DNA of 64,000 nt from assembly GCF_932294415.1 (NCBI RefSeq), contig NC_065542.1:53812406-53876405 (forward strand). Direction: 5' to 3'. Both the position numbers and the translations under genes were made by a program. This DNA is from Quercus robur (taxonomy: Eukaryota > Streptophyta > Magnoliopsida > Fagales > Fagaceae). The notes under the pieces are model-generated. The model ran no database searches, was not told the origin of the DNA, and was given only the letters and a program-made list of their open reading frames with translations. This document shows positions 1 through 13,596 of the stretch, piece after piece (the first letter of the stretch is position 1; every line of letters begins with the position of its first letter).

Positions 1-756
1 ACCCCAAGACCCCAATCTCAAACACTTTGTTCGTAATCTAAATGAAACAAAATTATTTGTATACCAACATATAGAAAACGTAATCAAATAAAGAAAAATT
101 GGCTAAATACACTTCCATTTATCAATATTTAATCGCCTCTAATATGGCTTTGATATCCTTTAGGTGCCGGATGCTACATTTTCTATTTTAGAGTTCAAAT
201 TCAAAATCAATGGAGTTCATTTTTTTTTTAATCAAGCTTGAAGCTGGGTTAACATTTGTTTATTTTATTTCATATTTAACACGCAAAAAAAAAAAATGAA
301 AACAATTTCTTTCATGTCAATCAAAAACTATTAGTACTTAATATTTGCCGTTATCCTATCATATAATAATTCTAATAAAAAAATCACGTTAAAAAAATTA
401 AGAAAAAGTTTGGCTTCAAACGTATTTAGAACTATCTTACTCTAACCTATTATGTGGTGACTAAAAAGACCATTCATGCATAGTTTTAGTCAAATAACTT
501 ATTTAATGAGTCATGTTACTTGTTTAAGTAACATGCATGAATAGTCTTATAAATCATTACGGAATAGCTCTAAACTTGTTGAGAGCCAAACTTTGTTAAA
601 AAATTATTAGTAATTATCTGAAGTTAATAAGAACAACTCATAAGTCAATAAAATGTAGATAATAATAAATAAGTAAATAGATATTATAGATTAATTTGAT
701 AATCAAGTAGAGTGTCTACTTAGCACAACCACAACTTCTAAGATATAGAATAACTA
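1..756. other. AT-rich intergenic DNA, no gene seen
   Basis: AT-rich sequence with short A and T runs and scattered stops in every frame. No ORF with recognisable protein content, RNA gene or clean repeat boundary was seen. Confidence 0.5.
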
Positions 757-1305
757 GGGGTGACCACCCACCCGTCAAACCCAACTACTTGCCGAAACCA
801 ATCCACTCACAACCAATTTAAGACATTCGGCGGTTAGAGGTTGGTTTCAAACTTCAGAAACCGACTCCAGCGGGTTGGTTGATGGGTTCTCTTCTCTAAA
901 ACTCGATTCACCCAACTCGACCGTAAAACCCCAAAAAATCTGACAACTCTAAGCATTTTCTAGCGATTATTTGGTGAAATTTCATCAGATCAACCTAGAT
1001 TTCCACCAAATCTGGTGAGATCTCCGCCAAACCTGGTGGAAATCTCACCATATCTAGCAAAATCTCACCAAATCCGACGAAATCTCGCCAGATTTGGTAG
1101 AAATCTCATCGGATTTGGAATGGTCGTTTCTCCACTGTTGACGGTTTGGAGCAAACCGACCGCCACCCAATGCATATTTATTTGACCGCTTTGAACTAAC
1201 TCCCTCACCAATCAACAATGGGTATGAAAGTTCTCCACCCGATTTGGTTAGGTCAGTCGTGGATTGGGCACAAACCCAACCAGGACCAACCAATGGACAC
1301 CCATA
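757..1305. repeat. Decayed TIR-like repeat with internal TCTCACC/GGTGGAAAT tandem motifs
   Basis: The two ends look roughly inverted: GGGGTGACCACCCACC at the left and, read on the opposite strand, ATGGGTGTCCATTGG at the right. The middle (about 960-1120) is a string of short repeats alternating AAATCTCACC with its complement-like GGTGGAAATC. This suggests an old non-autonomous DNA transposon, possibly Mutator-like. No clean target duplication was found, so the class is uncertain. The minus-strand ORF across it (1054-1293) has no recognisable protein content. Confidence 0.35.
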
Positions 1306-1384
1306 AGTATAACACTATATGCTATGATATGAGTAGTTGTGAAAAATGTAGTGTGTTCTATTAACAAAAAGACAAACAAAACCA

Positions 1385-1830
1385 GGGGTAATTTGCAGAG
1401 TAGCATAAGTTTGTCACACTATGTCGTTAGTTAGCACACGTTAGAAAGAATTGAGGAGAGAAGCATCTTGAGCCTTTGAGGCTCGAGTTCTGATTGCTGA
1501 CATAGAGATTTTTTTGCCACATAGAACTCGAGTCTGAAGAAAAAGAAAATCTGAAGAAATTGAAAAAGAAAAGAAAACGAAGAGAAGAACCCATGGAGGA
1601 AGAAGTAGAACAGAGGAACTCACACTCTCACAGGAATAGAAAGAATAGAGGGGGGAAGAAGAAGAAGAAAGGAACCCAGGTGAACACAGGAAATCAAGTT
1701 TTAAATACTCGATTTTATTTTTTCTCACATCAAATTGTCATCACATGGAACTCAAGTTCCACCTTTGAACTCAAGTTTTATACATATGTTCCTTTGACCT
1801 CAAGTTTTAGAATTTCAAGATACTAGTTTA
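1385..1830. repeat. Repeat with recurrent AACTCAAGTT/AACTCGAGTT palindromes
   Basis: Near-palindromic words such as GAACTCGAGT, GAACTCAAGT and CTCAAGTTTT recur across this block. It also holds a purine-rich AGAAGAAG tract. Short ORFs exist on both strands but are low-complexity (Lys/Glu/Arg-rich or Ser-rich) and look like shadows of the composition. It may be part of a decayed mobile element; no boundary is clear. Confidence 0.3.
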
Positions 1831-2111
1831 CTACATAGTTTTGCAAACATGACAACTAACTAAAATATTTTTAAAATAATGCTAAATGCTAAAAATTAAA
1901 AAAAAAATTTAAAAAAAAAAAAAAACAAAAAAAAAAAAAACGGAGCAGCTTGGTTTGGGTGTTCGGCTGCCCGAGAGTCAAGGCTAGAACCAGCCCCGCT
2001 ATATCTACCGCTACACTGTTTCCAACTTTCACTGCCAAGTGCCAATATATTCATTTCATCGCCGAAGCTTAAACCCAAACCCACCGCAACAACAACCAAA
2101 AAAAAAAAAAA

Positions 2112-3155
2112 ATGGCTTCTGGAGATCCAAAAATCCTAGAAGGAGAGCCTCCATCTTCGTCCACTGACAGCTGGAAAGAGCGCATCTTCATCCCTACTCT
2201 CCTAGCAGGTCTCATTTCATTTACTACCCATCTGCTTGGTTGCTGAGGAATCAGAGAAAAACATAGGAAACTAGAAAAAAAAAAAAAAAATTCTCATTTC
2301 TTAAGTTTTATGTTGCTCTTTAGTGAAAACAAGAGAAACCCATTATTTCTAAACCAATTTGCTATACTGGGTTCAGTTGGGTTTGGGGAGTGAGGCTCAG
2401 AGTAAAGGGAGTGTAGGTATTGAATTTAAAGTTTTATGTTTCTATTTACTTGAAAAAAGGTGAAACCCATTATTTCTAAACCAATTTGCTATAGTTCAGT
2501 TGGGTTTGGGGAGTGAGGCTCATAGTAAAGGGAATGTATTTGGTATTGAATTTAAATTTTATGTTTCCGTTTACTTGAAAATAAGTGAAACCCATTTTTT
2601 TAAACCAAGTTGCGATACTGGGTTCAGATGGGTTAAGGTTATTAGGCTCAGAGTAAATGAAATTTTTTTGGTAGTGAATGGAAGTTTTTGTTGCTTTTTA
2701 CTTGAAAACAAGGGAAACCAATTATTTCTAATCCAATTTGCTAAACTGGGTTCAGTTGGGTTTAGGGAATTAGGCTCAGATTAAAGGGAGTTTATTTGGT
2801 ATTGAATTTAAGTTTTATATTTCTGTTTACTTGAAAACAAGTGAAACATTTCTAAACCAATTTGCTATACTGGGTTCAGTTGGGTTTAGGGACTTAGGCT
2901 CAAAGTAAAGGAATTTATTTGGTGTTGACAATTTGAGAAATTGACCTGTTTTTTTTGGATTTGGGCAGGGATTGTTGGTGGAGGAGTTGGGTTGGTGTCA
3001 AAGCATCGAAACGTTCATGGTCTAGCAAAGATTTGTGTTACTTATGCTACTAATCTGGCCATTGTTACCGGTTGCTATTGCGGTAATAAAAATCTCTGCT
3101 TCATAAAACTTTCAGTCATAGGATTGTGTTGAAGTTTCAGTCTCTCACTTTGTTT

Positions 3156-3193
<38 letters not shown>

Positions 3194-5883
3194 TTCATTC
3201 ATTAAGGCTATTTTGAAATCCCATGAAATTTCAATTGCTACATACAATTGTCTTCCACTTAGAGTTTAGTGTCATTATATTACATGGGAATCATCATCTT
3301 ATACATTACAAATTAAAATGAAGTCATTTCATATGTGTGTAGCAAATCTTACATCATTAATTGTGATGGAGTATACCATTTTCTTCAATGGCTTGATGCA
3401 AGCATGAACTGTTTTGGTGTTGCTACTGCTGAAATTTTGTCCCTTGATGAGTTCACATTGTCAAAAGCACTGCATCTTGCATTTCAAGCAGAGATAAATG
3501 GTCTTTTTGTCAGTTTGGAGGTAGTGAATATTCTTTGGTCACCAATGTGTTTTATTAGATTTACCCAACAACTAGTCAATGCCTAGAACCTCATATCTTA
3601 AGCTGCTGGGTCGTCAGTTTTTTTGTAAACAGACTTTATGATTTTGAGTTTCTTTTGAATTGAGAATTCTAGAATATCTTTTGATATAAAATATGGGGAT
3701 ATAATAGCAATGACCTCTAGCTCTGGGTTATATGGAAAAAAATTATAGGGCTGTAATTGGTAGTTGTGTATGTAAATCTATAGTTGATTTTGTGATACCT
3801 TACACTTTTGATTGTAAGTTCTTGGAAGCTTCTCCTTCAGAGCTTCCATTTTTTAAAATAGAAATTCTTATTTTTTTAAAACTAAAATAAGATAGAACAT
3901 GTATAGCTTTCCTTCTGTTTAAGAGCATAATGTAGACATCATGTTGAAGCCAATTCCTAGGCTTATATGCTAAGAATATGCTAGAACTAAAGACTTACCT
4001 CATTTTGGCCCCTCTTCCCCACCCCCCCCCCCCCCCCCCCAAAAAAAAAAAAAAAGGACTTACCTGATAAGTGGGTTGGTTTAAGGTGTGAGACTGTTGG
4101 CAGTTACTTCTTCTTCTTCTTTTTTTTTTTTTCTTTTTATTGGCTGAACCGCTGGTAGTTCTTTTTGAGAACCTATGCTAGAGTACTACTTTTTCAAGAC
4201 TAGAAATGTGGTGTGCACTGATTTGAAGAATCTATGTGATCTATTCTGAAAAAAGACACTGATTACAGCTGTGGGATTGGGGAAGATAACATATGATTTT
4301 GGTAGTGTTTCCAATGGGAATTGTAGGACACTCAATTTGGAATTTTTGACAGTTATTTTTTGCATATCTAATATACCACAAGGCAGTTTGGAACATTTTT
4401 TGTCATTGTGAGATATATGATGAATAAATATTGACAACACTAACTGTTGCACAAGTACAGGAATTATGCATTTAGTTTTAATAAGGTAAACAGATGAGTG
4501 TATTTCAGCATACTGATTACTGTTTGAGAAGCATGTGGCTGCCTATTTGGTTGTGAAACATCACTTCTCTTTGAGTCTTCAATCAAAATATAAAGTTTTT
4601 AGTGGTCATACAATCTAAGAACTGCCTATATGTCTTCATTATCATTCCCCTAGAATCATTTATTTTGTTGACATCCTGTTCTCTTGAACGAGTTGTGGTT
4701 CAAAGTTTTTCTTGATTGCTTCCTTGTGAATATCTAAGCAAGAAAATTTGAATGAATCAATCTAGGTAGATCATTAAGATGAAAAAAAAAAAAAAGGGCC
4801 TGAAAACAGGGATTCATGTATTCCGGGATAGTAAAACAGGTGATCATTAGAGTTTTGTTTTGATATAGACATATTGTATGAAAATATTAATAAACTTTGA
4901 CTTCTTTATGTTATATGACTTTGGATAGTAAGTTCTATTGTGAACTTAGAGTTTTGTTAGATTGGCACCCAAGAATTGGGTTTTTCCTATGTTTGCCTTT
5001 TTTTGTGGCTAAGGCTTCAATATCTTTCCACTTAATCATGCTGCCAACTGCATCACTTGGATTCTTTGTGCTTTGTTGTCAAGATTCAGGATCAAGGCAT
5101 ATATGACAGTAATCTGAAAAAAATTATCTGTGGACGCATGCATTATTGTAGTAGTTGTCCACCTTTTTCAGAGACTCAGATATGATTGCATCTCAAGAAA
5201 ATGCAAGGCAACCAAAGACAGTCTTTGGCTGCAAAAAATGGCAATGATGAAGAATGACAATGGAAATTGATTGAAGGATCACCATAGTTTTGGAGACAAT
5301 TTTGTCTGAGAATTAATTTAATTAAAAATTTCCAATTTTACAGGAGCACGTGAATTTGTGAGAGCAGCTAGGAAAACAGGACCTAATGATCTATTGAGCT
5401 CTGCAATTGCGGGTTTCGGAACTGGTGCTCTTCTTGGGCGTCTTCAAGGTTAAATTCTAAGACTCTCTCTCACCTGCCAGGGGGTGTGTCTGGTTGTGCA
5501 GGGATGTCTGTATTGCAACTCTGAGCTTGCTGCAACCAAAGCAATAAGAGGCTAATAATTTTACTGTGTCCCTTTCTTAATTAAATTTGTTTTTCTTTGG
5601 CATGTTAGGTGGTCGACCTGGTGCTATCCGTTACTCTATCATCTTTGCTATTGCGGGGACTGCAGCAGATTTTACTGCGGTTAAACTAGAACCTGCCTTG
5701 AGAAATTACAGTGAATCTATATTGGGTAATGACAGTACACAGAAGAAGGATGGCTGGTTGAAATTCCCGGAGTGGTCCCCCATCCAAGTACTTGATGAGG
5801 AAGCCATTGCTGCAAAACAAGCCCGGGAACAACAGCTCTATGCGCAGAGGGCAATTGGCAAACTAAACAAAGAAGAATCTTGA
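2112..5883 (+). CDS. Tim17/Tim22/Tim23-family membrane protein (196 aa, 4 exons)
   Basis: Four coding exons joined in frame: 2112-2208, 2969-3082, 5344-5448 and 5609-5883, all with GT-AG introns, ending in TGA. The 196-residue product begins MASGDPKILEGEPPSS. It has four glycine/alanine-rich hydrophobic segments at about residues 25-43, 53-70, 88-106 and 109-127. The G-rich turns (GIVGGGVG, AGFGTGALLG, AIAGTAAD) are typical of the Tim17/22/23/PMP24 family. The hydrophilic C-terminus carries KFPEWSPIQVLDEEA and a basic, Gln-rich tail. Family members are four-helix channel or translocase proteins of mitochondria, plastid envelope or peroxisome. Which membrane this copy serves cannot be read from the sequence. 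The start is the first ATG after an A-rich leader. Family assignment is firm; exact orthology is not. Confidence 0.85.
2301..2932 (+). repeat. Intron-1 minisatellite, five copies of a ~125-bp unit
   Basis: A unit beginning near GTGAAACCCATTATTTCTAA and containing CTGGGTTCAGTTGGG, GAGGCTCAGAGTAAAGG and a TTTACTTGAAAA end repeats five times. Copies start near 2333, 2460, 2584, 2713 and 2842, with several per cent divergence and small deletions. The array fills most of intron 1 of the Tim17-family gene. The repeat unit itself has no coding potential. Confidence 0.85.
3160..3192. repeat. Long poly(T) tract in intron 2
   Basis: An almost pure T run of about 30 bases just inside intron 2 of the Tim17-family gene, about 80 bp downstream of the donor. 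It could be a poly(A)-tail scar of a minus-strand retrocopy, but nothing recognisable is attached. Confidence 0.7.
4022..4057. repeat. Homopolymer C then A tract
   Basis: A run of 19 C (4022-4040) is followed directly by about 15 A in intron 2. It is a mutable homopolymer junction with no attached element recognised. Confidence 0.8.
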
Positions 5884-8637
5884 AAATATCTTATCTTGTA
5901 CCTTGAACTCTTATATTTTAATAATAATGTTTTTGGTGCCTGTCTTCCAGCCCTTTCGAAATGGCTTCTGTAGACAAATTTTGACAAAGTCAGTTTCTTT
6001 ATCTCAGTAATTTCCTGTTCAATTGATGAATTTGCAGCTAGTCCTATAGAGACTAGTAATGTTCTTAGTATGCAAGGAGATTATCACGTGTATATACTCA
6101 CAAAATTCATAAAGCTTTTTGTCTATTAAATGCTCGAATTGAATTTTTTTTTTCTTACCTGGACTGTCCGTTTTAAGGGCAATGAAGTCTGTTGGTGAGG
6201 ATGTGATGTACTCTGGTGGGTATTGCCGTATTGGTTATCAGGTTCTCAGGCAAACCTTTTAGGTTAGCATTTGCATTAGGTATGCCAAAATAGCATAAGA
6301 CACCCAAAAATGTGACCGAAGTATTCATCCATCAAATCAGTCTTCACTCCATAAGTGAGCGTTTCAAATCAGTCATCACTGCATAAGTGAGCATTTGAAT
6401 GTGGCGGTCATCTTCTTAAGGGAAGACGGTCAGTCCGAGCGTTCCAATTGCTTTTTTTTTTTTTTTTTTTTTTTAACAAAGTATGGTTCATCAGTTTCAA
6501 CCCTAATTGGAAACCTCCTCTGAAATACTTTGGAGGATACTTCAGTGTTTCAGCAAAATAGTTGTATCACCTTGCAAAAAATTACGCCAAAAAAACATAC
6601 AGGGTTGAATAGAATCACGATATAATGTCGATTAATTTTTGTTATTCAATTCTTCTTCTATGACAATAGCTAAAGTAGGCTTCAACTCATCATCAAAAGA
6701 AGATGAGTCATGTTGAAGCTCGTCAACTTGAAAAATAAAATCGAATTGAAAAGGGAAATTTATTGAGAGAAAATAAAAAGGGGATGGAAAAGAAAATTGG
6801 GTAGAAGTAGATAAAAATTAAAGAGAAGGTAATCTTATTTACAGAGCAAGAATGTGATTGTAGTTTTGAATTTAAAAAATATGACCGTTGGATTTAAATT
6901 TTAAAAATATGAATGTTGAGTTTGAAGTTCAAAAATATGACCGTCAAGTAAAAAATAAAAAATATGACTGTTGTGTTTAAAGTTTAAGGATATGACTGTT
7001 TTGAAATATTTTGAGGTTTAATATTGTTAAAACTTATAAAAATCAATATATATATATATATATATATGAAAAAAAGTATCTTATTGAAATAAAGTATAGA
7101 ATTAATATAAGTGTTTCGATAAACTGTTAATTAAAATAGAAAAAAAAATTAGTTATAATACTAAAGTAAATAATTTTTGCACAATTTGATGTGAATGCTC
7201 TTATTCCCTTATTTGAAAAATTTTATTAGAGGAAATATGGGTTTGATGTAAAACTACGAAAGTAAAGGAAATATATCTGGTTAAACTTACGTTTTTCCTC
7301 CTATCATTAAAACAAAAGTTTTTTACATGTGCAGCGCGTTGTATGCTCAAGTTTCCGACGTGCCCTTTTGTGCGGTGTGTGAGTCTGTTTTTTTTATATG
7401 AAGATTCACTGCAAAAATCACCGAGTATAGATATCATACAACGGAGCCAACAAAAGACCATGAGGGTATACCTTAAAAAATAAAAACGAAAAAAAGACCA
7501 TGACTGTAAGAAGTTGAAGGAATACGAGCAGAGAGAATATAGTGCTAATTCTGAGCTGCTGAATTTGCAGTTCTTTTTGGTACAGCTGAAACTGCAGCAT
7601 GTAAATGACTTCCCTTCCCTGATTCTCTAATATCATTTTCATTTGTTTTTCAGTCTCCCAACCAGGAAAGAGCATCCAATGCTGTCACCCACCACACCAA
7701 TATTAAAGTGACTTAGACCCTCAGCATCAGAAGCCAAGATGAGAGCTGCTTAAACAGCCTTAGCCTAACCAAAGGATAGCAATCCACAAGCTGGGTTAAT
7801 ACTGGACTAGACTAGCCATTTATTATTTTTACCTTCATAATTTCTGAAACCAGCAGGCTATGCAGGCTCAGAATCTCAATTAACTGACCGTACCTGAAGG
7901 CCGAAGCAAGCCTCTGCCATCTATGCTCTGAAATTATGAGTTCAGGAATGTCAAGTCCTTGCCTAGCAGCTTGATGCTTCTCATAGCACTTGGCAATATT
8001 TTTTAAGAATCTCTTGCACGTTAACTTGAAAGGGAGAACAGTTGTTTAGGAACAACCCCATTTATTTTTTTTATAAAAATAGTACAGTTTTAAACAATAT
8101 CTAAAAATTAAATTGAAACATGGCGTCGCCCGGACTAGAACTGAAAACCCCATTTAGTAATTGATCTGATGGGATAACCACCAGTTTATAAGCTCAAAAG
8201 GAGAATCTACTTATCCAAATCAACCATTCACGACCCTCCTTCCTCCAATCTTGGGACTGACGGTATAATTAACTTAGGACACTAAATACCAACACCGATA
8301 GAGTACCAACAATCTCATATCAGTAGCTTAAACAACAGCAACATAATTCAGATTCAAGCTTGTCATTTACATATATTTAACAGGGTCCTATCTAAAGCTC
8401 ACTATTGGTGGTTAACCCCATTCCACAACAATAGTAGGTTAGTAAAAAAGTTGACAATCAGCAATTTTGTCTCTAGAACCTAGATCATCACTATAGAATA
8501 CACCTCGTAAGAATTCCTTGAACAATTGAATCTCCTTGTTCCTGGCTGCTCGATAGGAATCCCTTGCTATTCCTTTCCTAATAAACTTCACCATAAAGTA
8601 TCATCATCACGGAATCACCCATAGCCACTTCATTATT
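5884..8637. other. Intergenic region between two convergent genes
   Basis: This covers the 3' flanks of the Tim17-family gene (+) and FHA2 (-), which converge here. It includes a poly(T) tract near 6451-6474, a ~30-bp tandem repeat (6861-7003), a TA dinucleotide run near 7048-7066 and otherwise unremarkable AT-rich DNA. The FHA2 3' UTR probably occupies the right edge. No further coding region was recognised. Confidence 0.5.
6861..7003 (+). repeat. Tandem repeat, ~5 copies of a ~28-30-bp unit
   Basis: The motif AAAAATATGACCGTTG followed by a TTTAAATTT-type spacer recurs five times with substitutions (ATATGAATGTTG, ATATGACCGTCA, ATATGACTGTTG, ATATGACTGTTT). It lies in AT-rich DNA downstream of the Tim17-family gene. 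Confidence 0.7.
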
Positions 8638-11600
8638 TTATGAGAGCAGAGACACAAGAGAGACAAACTCCAGTGTTACACGACCCTTGGACCTTGTGTT
8701 GATGACAAAGTGTTCAGGATATTTCCTTAGCAACATAAGCAAGCCGTACCAAGGTTTCCCCTTGGATTCAGGACCAGGCCAGTCCTCAGATGTAAGATAT
8801 CTCCTTACTCGACTATGGTGCCAGACATTAGCATACTTCTCCAACAACTGAACAAGATTAGAACCATCAAGGAACACTCAGTAATGTGAACAAACCATAT
8901 GTATATGTGAGTTTTAACTCCCAATGCAATATCAGTAGTACAGATCATTGTTATCAATGCAATAAAAATGACCCATTACAGCTGAGCCAAAAAGAAAAGA
9001 TAGTCACTATCATTAAATTTGTTGCCATAAGAATCAAAACTGAATAGAAACCATGTCTTTTAAAAATATCCTTATGAGGGGATGGTGTCTTAAGCTTTTG
9101 TTTCTTCAGAAAATTAGAAACTCAGTGTCTACTAAATGCCTAAAGTAGCAGCCTCAACCCTATGATTCAATCCCCCTTACAAAATCCTCTAATTGCAAGA
9201 AGCCCAAATTGATTTGACTTCAATAATAATTGTTAAGGTAGGGGATGAGAACCTGGATTTGGCAACAGCACTAATCAGATTTAGACGAGAATTAATGAAA
9301 CAGTAACATCTGAACCTTTAAAGAATTACTCAATGTGAGAGTTGTGTGACGAAAAAGTCAAAAGGAAAATAAATTGCAAGGTGTTGTGTCTTGCAATGGA
9401 AGGTCCGCATGGTAACACTAATCAAAAGATGTAATGGGTGGGTTCTAAGTTTACAAATTTCTTTGCACTGTATCCTTCTGGGAAATGTGGTACTAAAAAC
9501 CCAGCACTTAACTGAAAAATATACTTGCATCATACTAAATATTTTTTACGACAAAGTGCATCCAAGAAGTTAAGAGAATGCTATCTTCCATGCGGAAGAC
9601 TTTGCAGTATGGAAAAGGAGGCATGGCATCAAAAAGGGATGGTAAGGTACACAGTTCAAGTTTCAAAAATGAACTTAACAGGCTAATACACTAGAGCTAG
9701 CATCCATTATTCAGAAGTTTTTATTTTTTTGGATAAGTAATGAAAAATTTTATTAATAAAGAAGCCAACCCAAGTACATTGGGGATGTACTGTGGGGGCA
9801 AAAATCAAGAACCAAAATTACAACAACCAAGTAAAACAGGAAGGGAAAACAAGAAAAATGCGACAAAGCCACACTCCAAACAAGGAGAGTATGTAAGAAA
9901 AAACCAAAATATAGTTGTGCTGCAAGCACCACATCCATGTGGAGCATGGTAATCACAAAAATGTAAAATCAGTTTTTGATGGCACAAACGTAGCATGTTT
10001 AGATAAAAAAAAATATCCTCTTTGAAAACCTAAATTTAAGCCAAAGTCTGAGAACAATTTCCCATGTAAGTTAAGTTGGTAATTTGTATTTTAGTTTATG
10101 TTTATTTTGTTTCTCTACAGTCAAATGTATTTTTTAAATTCTGTAATTGTTGGGTATGGGCCATAATTGTGGGCCTTGGGTTTAATTTTATTAATAAGAT
10201 TTATTTACTTTATGAGTCTTTATGTGTGATATTTCAATTTAATTAGGGTTAGATTCACTGGTAAAAGTAATAGTCCTAATTCTATTAAAAAAAGTTGAGT
10301 TTTAGCATCCATATAGTACTCAAAACAAGGAGTTGAGTTGATCAATAAAATATTGATTGTTTTGAGTATTGAGGCACATAGCCTTATTGTTCATTTCTTC
10401 TTTTTCTCACTCTTTCCCTTCTTTTTGATATTTTGTAGCTATTCACAAGCACTGTTCACATGCATTGTTCATGCTGCTATCAACGAATTGTGGTAGATTC
10501 AATTCTGTTTCTTCTTACCTCTTTGCAACCCTAAATCAATTATTTTCTCTTCCCTACAAAACCCTAGTCATTCCTGAACGCTAACCCTTCTTTCTAAAGG
10601 TTCTACACCATAAGTTCACAAATCCTCTTAACCATATGCCTACCACAAGCACACAGAGACAATTTTCCCAGATTGTCTCAATTTTTAATTTTTATCTATG
10701 TAGGGTAAAATGGATTTGCACCCCTTAAACTTCTACTCACGCTCCATTTGTTTTAAAGTAAAATGTTTCCAAGAAAATATTTTACCATGTTTGTTTTGTT
10801 GTAAAATAGTTGGTCAACTGTAAAATATTTTTAGTCAACCTTAAGAGCAAAGGCAAAAAGTGGTAAAATGTTTTACGTTTAAAAAATCAGTAAAACATTT
10901 TCCAATTTCTCCACTCTCTCACTCTCGACTATTCTCTCCATTTCTAGCTCACATTGCTCTCTCCTTCTTCCCTCCATCTCTCACTTCTCTCTCCCTCTTC
11001 TATCCCACAAACTAGCCAGGAACTCACCTACCCAGCGGTCCAGCAACCACCAGCAATGCCACCTTTTGTCAGCATCACTCATCATCGGCTCCGCCACCAA
11101 TTCTCAATTTCACAACCCAAATCCTGATCTGAACCAATTGTAAACGCCAACCACCTCTCTCACTCTCTCACACCGATCAAGTTTTGATTTGGGTTTTGAG
11201 TTCATGCGATTTTGGGTATCCAATCTGGCCTTCATGGGTATTTTTTTGGCTTTCTGATTCGGATTTGTGTTGTTTCATCTTAGTGGTGGCTTGGTGGATG
11301 CTTTTTCTTCACGACATGGATTTTTGGGTGATCGATCAGTGGTGGTTTCTGTGGTTGTGCTTGCATTTGGTGGGTTTTGAGAACTAAGAAAAATTTCATT
11401 TTACAAGAAACAAACACTGAAAATGATTTTCACAACATTTTTCAAGTATGCAACCAAACATTGTAAAATGAAAATATTTTACTTCGAAACAAACGGAGCA
11501 TCAGCTGCACAGACATCCCTGAATTAACTTTACCTCAAAAGTTTGAGATTTGAGAAAGATGCAAATAGATCCTTCCATTAGAACCTTCCAAATTTATAAC

Positions 11601-13564
11601 AGAAAATGACAATGTGATTGTTACATAACCGCTGAAGATGTCATCACATTTGATTTGCTCTGCTTCCTCTCCTCTCCCTCTCACCACCATTAACTTTGTA
11701 CACCATGACCACCCCATAGAACCCCAGACATCTTCTTTCATAATCTTCAATCATGACATCCTCCCAATCCTCCTAGTTGTCTTCACCCAACCCACCAACA
11801 ACCCAGATCCTTTACCCTCACTTTCCTACAAGTTCTTGAGAACCCTACAGCTCCTTCAACCATGAAAAATTAACCCAAAAATTCCTAAAACTACATCGAC
11901 CTCCCATGGAATCCCTCTATTGGAGGCATTGTCCTGGAACTCATGGACAACTTTGAAACCCGAATCCTCAACTCTAATAATCCCTCTAAGTGTTATGTGC
12001 AGCTCAAAGATGCAACCTTCAACTCTAATAAACTCACTGACTGCTACCATGTCCTACCATACCTAACAATACAATGACTAAATTTATAGCAAACACTTTG
12101 TTCTGTGATGCACCCAATAATCCAGTCATGCACAACCAATGTATTTAATATTTGTATTTTGACATTATTAGTCACATCAATCTTATTATCAAATTAAAAT
12201 TCCCAAAGTTTGCAGCATCGGACAATAAAATGTCAAAATAGAACAAGAGGCAGTACCTAAATGTAGATGGAGGAATGGATAGCTTGCCTTCCCTTACCCA
12301 TCCCCTCTTCCTCTATTTATTTCTCAAAATCTCAACATAAGGTTCTCTCTTTTGGTGCTGATTCAAGTTGTAAACGAGCTTCTTCAAAGAGTTCCATTCT
12401 AAGCATTAAAACCGAGCCCTCCCCATAGTAGAGTTCCATTTACGTATTGGGTTGTGTTTTTTTGAAAATTTTCATTTCTCTTAGAATGGTGTTGGCCTAA
12501 CTTACATGGTATTTAATGCATTTTAGTGGCCACATACCAATCATGGAGCTATTTTCAATCATTAATTTGGAACAGACATTAACAGAAGGGTTTATTTACA
12601 TATTTCTTAAAGTTTATGGGTAAAATTGACTAAAGCTTTAGTTCATGGATTGTAACTACAACTGGATAATAGTTTACAATAATGTTAGTACCACACTTTG
12701 CCACAACTGTCCTACGTGGCAGCCTGTGTGGGGTGGAAAAAAAATGGTGGGTCCATATGATAGTGAGTAGTGACAGACAGCCAATCACAATCTGCCACAT
12801 AAGATAGTTGTGGCAAAGTAGCAGAATAGTTTAAGTGGTTTTGCGCATTTTACCCTATATATACTCAAAATCAGTATATAATATAATTGACTCTATTTAG
12901 GTATTAGGCATTCAGTGAACATAGAGGGTTATTTCAATAACTCAGGCAGTTCCTGCAAGCCCTTAGAACCAAGATGGACTCATTGAAAGTCCGAGGCACT
13001 TCATGCAAAAAATTATTGCTGAAGGTTAGCACAAGATCCAAACAAACCCCCCAGGACATCACTTAGATGGGATAAGCAACAGGCAATGACCTTATATACA
13101 AGCAAAAAAGGTAACGATACTAACCACAGCATGAAGTTTCTCCATAGGCATCCATTCTCCAGGACCACAAATATCTGAGAGTGCAGTAGCTACAGTTGAT
13201 ACCACGTCCTTTTCTTCCAACTGCAGAAGTTGATGATTGTCAGCATCCCGATCAACCCTTGATCTTCCATCTGCTTTCTTCTCTGCAGGAATTGGAGACA
13301 ATACCATGCCAATGAAAGAGTATTTTGTAGGTACAAGTGTTGTATCATTTATACAGCCATTTTGGAACCAAGCAGTCAAAAAGGAAAAGCAAACTGTCAA
13401 AGCAACTATGTGGCAATTCAATTCAAGAATGCATGATATCAATATAAAAACAAATTTTCGGGATCATTTGAATATGAGAACATCTTATCACAGAATCAAG
13501 TCAATAACCCTTAATCGGTGAGAAAGGAATGCTAGAATCTTTGAGGGGTATGAGAGGACCATTT

Positions 13565-13596
<32 letters not shown>

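Noticed and set aside
1441-1826. Opposed ORFs of 95 and 88 codons
   Set aside because: Low-complexity Ser/Leu/Phe-rich and Lys/Arg/Glu-rich shadows of a purine-rich repeat.
8100-8185. tRNA-like words on the minus strand (TGGTGGTTATCCCATC and GTTCTAGTCCGGGC)
   Set aside because: The T-arm stem does not pair and no full cloverleaf can be drawn, so it is not a tRNA gene. It could be a worn SINE head, but no body or tail was found.
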